A stretch of 64,000 nt of DNA from Fidelibacterota bacterium (GTDB lineage: Bacteria > Pseudomonadota > Alphaproteobacteria > Rhodospirillales > Rhodospirillaceae): NCBI GenBank assembly GCA_947476895.1, contig CANJRX010000004.1, positions 62,001-126,000 of the forward strand. Direction: 5' to 3'. The position numbers were made by a program, and so were the translations under genes. Below the pieces are notes generated by a model. The model saw only the letters and a list, made by a program, of their open reading frames with translations. It was not told the DNA's origin and ran no database searches. This document shows, in pieces, positions 60,720-64,000 of the stretch (its first letter is position 1; every line of letters starts with the position of its first letter).

Positions 60720-63167
60720 ATGACCCGTTTGTTAACGATCGGTTTTTGCGCGCTGATGCTCGGCATCTTTGTTGTCGGCGGCGCCACGGTTTTCATTTTC
60801 TACCATTATAGCCAGGGCTTGCCGGACTACCGCGCCCTCGCGACCTATACGCCGCCGGTTATGACGCGCGTCTATGCCGGCGACGGCTCGCTGATCCAGG
60901 AATACGCCGTCGAAGGCCGCGTGTTCGTGCCGATCGGCGCGATCCCGAAACGCGTCGTCGACGCCTTCGTGGCCTCGGAAGATCAGCGCTTCTATACCCA
61001 CCCCGGTGTTGATCCCATCGGCCTGTCGCGCGCCGTCGTCATCGCGCTCTACGAAAAGGTCACGGGCAGCGACCGGCGCATCAAAGGCGCTTCCACCATC
61101 ACGCAACAGGTCGCGCAGAACTTCCTTTTGGGCGGCACACGCGAATACAGCCTGGACCGCAAAGTGCGCGAAGCGATCTTGTCGCTGCGCATCGAGCGCG
61201 CCTTCACCAAGGATCACATCCTCGAACTTTACTTGAACCAGCAATACCTGGGCTTCGGCGCTTACGGTGTGGCGGCGGCTTCCATGAACTATTTCAACAA
61301 GTCTCAGGACGAGTTGACTGTCGGCGAAGCGGCCTTCCTCGCCGGCCTCGCTAAAGCGCCTGCCAACTACAATCCGCAACGTCAGCCCGAAGCCGCCCGC
61401 GAACGCCGCGACTACGTCATCGGCCGTATGCAGGAAGACGGCTACATCACGTCTGCAGAAGCTAAGGCTGCGCGCGCTGAATCCATTACCGTGCGCGACC
61501 GCTCTGAAACCGAGACGGTCGCCGGCGCCGACTACTTCGCCGAAAACATTCGCCGCGATCTCGCGCAGCGTTTTGGCGCCGATACGCTTTACAAAGGCGG
61601 CCTCGCCGTTCGCACCACGCTTGATCCCGACTTGCAGCGTCTCGCTAACCGCGTCATGCGCATCGGGCTCCTCAGCTACGACCGCGCCCACGGTTGGCGT
61701 GGTCCCATCACCAAGCTGACCCCGCCGGGTGATTGGGTCGAGCGTCTGCGTCACGTAGAAGACCCGGCCGGTTTACCGACAGAATGGGAACTCGCCGTGG
61801 TTGATGCGGCTGAAGCCGACAGGGCCATGCTGGTTTTGCGCGATGGCAAAACCGGAACGATTCCGCTGAGCGAAATGCGTTGGGCCAGAACAGCGCTTCC
61901 CGATCAGCACGTGGGCGAAGCGGTGAAGTCCGCCAGCCAAGTGTTGAAGGTGGGTGACGTTGTCGCCGTTGAGATCGTCGGCAAAAATGCTGATGGCCTC
62001 GCTTATCCCGCAGGCACGTTCGGTTTGCGTCAGCTGCCGCAGGTCGAGGGGGCGATGGTGGTCATGGACCCGCATACCGGCCGCGTGCTCGCCATGAACG
62101 GTGGCTTCTCCTACGCGCGCTCGCAGTTCAATCGCGCGACTCAAGCCATGCGCCAGCCCGGCTCGTCCTTTAAGCCCTTCGTTTACCTCACCGCCATGGA
62201 AAACGGCTTTACGCCGTCCACGCTCGTGCTCGATGCGCCCTTCGTCATGGACCAAGGTCCGGGACTGCCGAAGTGGAAGCCGAAGAATTACACCGATGAG
62301 TATCTTGGCCGCGCGACCTTGCGTGTCGGCGTCGAAAAATCTCAGAACCTGATGACTGTGCGCGTGGCGCAGGCTGTCGGCATGGATAAAGTGGTTGCGA
62401 CGGCGAAAGCCTTCGGCATTGTCGATGATATGCAGCCAAATCTATCTGCGGCTTTGGGTTCGGAAGTGACCTCGGTCTTGCGGCTGACCACCGGCTACGC
62501 GCAGCTTGTGAACGGCGGCAAGAAGATCAGCCCCATCCTCATCGACCGCATTCAGGACCGCGACGGCAAGACCATCTACCGTTCCGATACGCGGGCCTGC
62601 CCGACTTGCGTCGCCGCGAGCTGGGACCAAAAAGGTCCGCCGCTGCTACCCGATGAGCGCGCCCAGCTGGCCGATCCCGCGAGCGTCTATCAGGTTGTGC
62701 ATATCCTTGAAGGTGTCGTGCAGAACGGCACGGGCCGCCCGGTCGCTGCAGTCGGCAAGCCCTTGGCCGGTAAGACCGGCACGTCCAACGATGCTTTCGA
62801 TGTGTGGTTCATGGGCTTCTCGCCCGATCTCGTGGCCGGCGTTTTTATCGGCTTTGATGAGCCGCGCAGCTTGGGTCCCAAAGAAACCGGCGGCGGCGTG
62901 GCCGCGCCGATCTTCCGCGACTTCATGAAAGAAGCGCTCAAGGACAAACCCGCGACGCCGTTCCGCGTACCGCCGGGCGTCAGCTTGGTGCGCGTGGAAC
63001 ACGACACGGGGCGTCCGGCAGAGCCGGGAGACCGGCATGTGATTTTGGAAGCCTTCAAGATCGGCACGTCGCCCAGCACGCAAGTGACCATCATGGGCCA
63101 GTCCGACGAGGACGATACCCCCGCCGTTAACCTGCCCAACCAACCGGCTGCCGGCGGGCTATACTAG
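60720..63167 (+). CDS. mrcA: Penicillin-binding protein 1A
   Basis: An 815-residue bifunctional class A PBP. The N-terminal membrane anchor (about 5-28) is followed by the glycosyltransferase domain with catalytic Glu87 in VASEDQRFYTHPGVDP and GASTITQQVAQNFLL. The transpeptidase domain has Ser482-x-x-Lys485 in RQPGSSFKPF, the SxN motif in VEKSQNLM and KTGTS near residue 685. An OB-like insert (about 320-430) lies between, as in PBP1A. It polymerises and cross-links peptidoglycan. It follows amiC by 175 nt, a natural pairing of wall synthesis and splitting. Confidence 0.96.
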   Translation: MTRLLTIGFCALMLGIFVVGGATVFIFYHYSQGLPDYRALATYTPPVMTRVYAGDGSLIQEYAVEGRVFVPIGAIPKRVVDAFVASEDQRFYTHPGVDPIGLSRAVVIALYEKVTGSDRRIKGASTITQQVAQNFLLGGTREYSLDRKVREAILSLRIERAFTKDHILELYLNQQYLGFGAYGVAAASMNYFNKSQDELTVGEAAFLAGLAKAPANYNPQRQPEAARERRDYVIGRMQEDGYITSAEAKAARAESITVRDRSETETVAGADYFAENIRRDLAQRFGADTLYKGGLAVRTTLDPDLQRLANRVMRIGLLSYDRAHGWRGPITKLTPPGDWVERLRHVEDPAGLPTEWELAVVDAAEADRAMLVLRDGKTGTIPLSEMRWARTALPDQHVGEAVKSASQVLKVGDVVAVEIVGKNADGLAYPAGTFGLRQLPQVEGAMVVMDPHTGRVLAMNGGFSYARSQFNRATQAMRQPGSSFKPFVYLTAMENGFTPSTLVLDAPFVMDQGPGLPKWKPKNYTDEYLGRATLRVGVEKSQNLMTVRVAQAVGMDKVVATAKAFGIVDDMQPNLSAALGSEVTSVLRLTTGYAQLVNGGKKISPILIDRIQDRDGKTIYRSDTRACPTCVAASWDQKGPPLLPDERAQLADPASVYQVVHILEGVVQNGTGRPVAAVGKPLAGKTGTSNDAFDVWFMGFSPDLVAGVFIGFDEPRSLGPKETGGGVAAPIFRDFMKEALKDKPATPFRVPPGVSLVRVEHDTGRPAEPGDRHVILEAFKIGTSPSTQVTIMGQSDEDDTPAVNLPNQPAAGGLY

Positions 63168-63224
63168 GGCGGTTCCGCGAATTATATAGACACTGCGGTT
63201 CCCCATACCTTCCGAGAGTTTGCC

Positions 63225-64000
63225 ATGCGCGCCGATATTGAAAACAAAGTCAAAGACATCAAACGTTGCTTCGCCATTCTGCGGAGGCATCTTTGACTGG
63301 GATCGTGCGCTGCTGCGCTTTGACGAACTGAACGCCAAGGCCGAAGACCCCAATCTCTGGAATAGACCCGCCGAAGCGCAAAAGTTGATGCGCGAGCGGA
63401 CTCAAATTGAAACCGCAGTCACCTCCACGCGCAAACTTGAACGCGAGCTGGACGACGCCATCACCTTGGCTGAGTTGGCCGACGAAGAAGGTGATGAGGG
63501 CACCGTCGACGAAGCGCGGGCGCTGATCGCCGATCTTTATAAGCGCGCCAAACAGATCGAGCTGGAAAGCCTTTTGTCGGGCGAGGCCGATCCCAACGAC
63601 TGTTACCTCGAAATCCATGCCGGCCAGGGCGGCACCGAAGCCCAAGACTGGGCCGAGATCATGGCGCGCATGTACACGCGCTGGGCCGAACGCAAAGGCT
63701 ACAAGGTGCAATACCTTGAAGAAAGTGCTGGTGAAGGCGCAGGCCTTAAGTCCGTGACCTTCCTGATCTCAGGCCTCAATGCTTACGGCTGGCTCAAGAC
63801 CGAAAGCGGCGTGCACCGGCTGGTGCGTATTTCGCCGTTTGATTCCAACGCGCGCCGTCACACCAGCTTTTCATCGGTCTGGGTTTATCCGGTGGTCGAC
63901 GACACCATCGAGATCGAGATCGACGAAAAAGACTGCCGCATCGACACCTATCGTTCGTCGGGCGCCGGCGGTCAGCACGTCAACAAGACTGACAGCGCCG
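63225..64000 (+). CDS. prfB: Peptide chain release factor 2 with programmed +1 frameshift, 3' end beyond the window
   Basis: RF2 reads UGA and UAA stop codons. The gene opens at the ATG at 63225 and runs 23 codons to CTT, then TGA at 63294-63296. Skipping one base gives GAC TGG GAT and an open frame to the window end. The +1 part shows [36 protein letters not shown] and the peptidyl-hydrolysis loop [13 protein letters not shown]. The gene is cut off by the window edge. The frameshift lets RF2 sense its own level. Confidence 0.94.
63282..63297 (+). promoter_or_regulatory. prfB programmed frameshift site
   Basis: CGGAGG at 63282-63287 acts as an internal Shine-Dalgarno-like sequence 3 nt before CTTTGAC (63291-63297). 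This is the known RF2 arrangement: slow UGA decoding when RF2 is scarce, with the ribosome slipping from CTT to TTT. It occurs at codon 24, close to the codon 26 stop in E. coli. Confidence 0.92.

Overview
The window reads as a chromosomal segment of an alphaproteobacterium. The clues are a complex I NDUFA12-type subunit, a DUF2155 protein, a B12-dependent ribonucleotide reductase of the large alphaproteobacterial type, an RNase E whose S1 domain is split by a long insertion, a HIG1-domain protein, and an RpoN-type flagellar promoter. I cannot place it to order or genus from sequence alone. It is mostly core genome, tightly packed, with many ATGA and TAATG start/stop overlaps. Almost all of the accessory character lies between about 24.0 and 35.8 kb.

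Layout. 0-4 kb: a 59-residue membrane protein, an ECF sigma factor with a strong terminator, and a KdpDE-like two-component pair in which the kinase lacks the usual N-terminal ATP-binding domain and no kdpFABC is nearby. 4-7 kb: a zinc uptake locus (znuB, znuC, zur and divergent znuA) around a perfect Zur-type dyad. 7-14.3 kb: a formyltransferase-like gene, then a complete SUF iron-sulfur operon (Rrf2 regulator, sufB, C, D, S, U, T, A). 14.3-24 kb: a response regulator, a HIG1 protein, an unknown conserved-looking gene, an N-formylglutamate amidohydrolase, tRNA-Val(GAC), a TetR-controlled EmrAB-type efflux pair, an acylating aldehyde dehydrogenase and an HibCH-like hydrolase. 24-36 kb: parE, a YciA-like thioesterase, a RAYT (REP-associated tyrosine transposase) gene flanked by paired palindromes, an IS1595-family element carrying a serine protease, a FemAB/GNAT-like gene, ridA, serA, an AsmA protein and a degenerate CD-NTase-like protein. 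36-48 kb: nrdJ behind three NrdR-like boxes, complex I NDUFA12, two tandem MCE-domain genes, DUF2155, aat, accC-accB-aroQ, thiS-thiG, a TonB/TolA-like gene and a SUMF1-fold protein. 48-64 kb: an XRE/DUF2975 pair, an isolated hook gene with a textbook sigma-54 promoter, a DsbA-like oxidoreductase, an M48-TPR protease, a degenerate gamma-glutamyltransferase, an aminotransferase, rne, amiC, mrcA, and the start of prfB with its programmed frameshift.

The most distinctive signal is a dispersed palindrome, GTACC(A/T)GGTAC with AATT-rich flanks. It occurs seven times between 24.0 and 35.8 kb and I found no copy elsewhere in the window. Six of the seven cores lie 2 to 5 nt from a stop codon once the IS insertion is reversed in silico. 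Four copies form two head-to-head pairs that bracket the RAYT gene, and one pair is a 36-bp perfect palindrome. This looks like a RAYT with its own REP/BIME family, but with a repeat unlike the classical GTAG-headed REP. Twelve bases from the right-hand pair, an IS1595 element with a perfect 8-bp target duplication has replaced the last residues of the FemAB-like protein while keeping its reading frame.

Functional themes are metal and iron-sulfur homeostasis (Zur/Znu, SUF), envelope construction (AmiC, PBP1A, Mla-type lipid transport, AsmA, BepA-like protease), core metabolism (SerA, AccBC, AroQ, ThiSG, NrdJ) and RNA/translation functions (RNase E, RF2, Aat). Several proteins appear to have lost catalytic residues (CD-NTase-like, GGT-like, SUMF1-like) and may have structural or regulatory roles.
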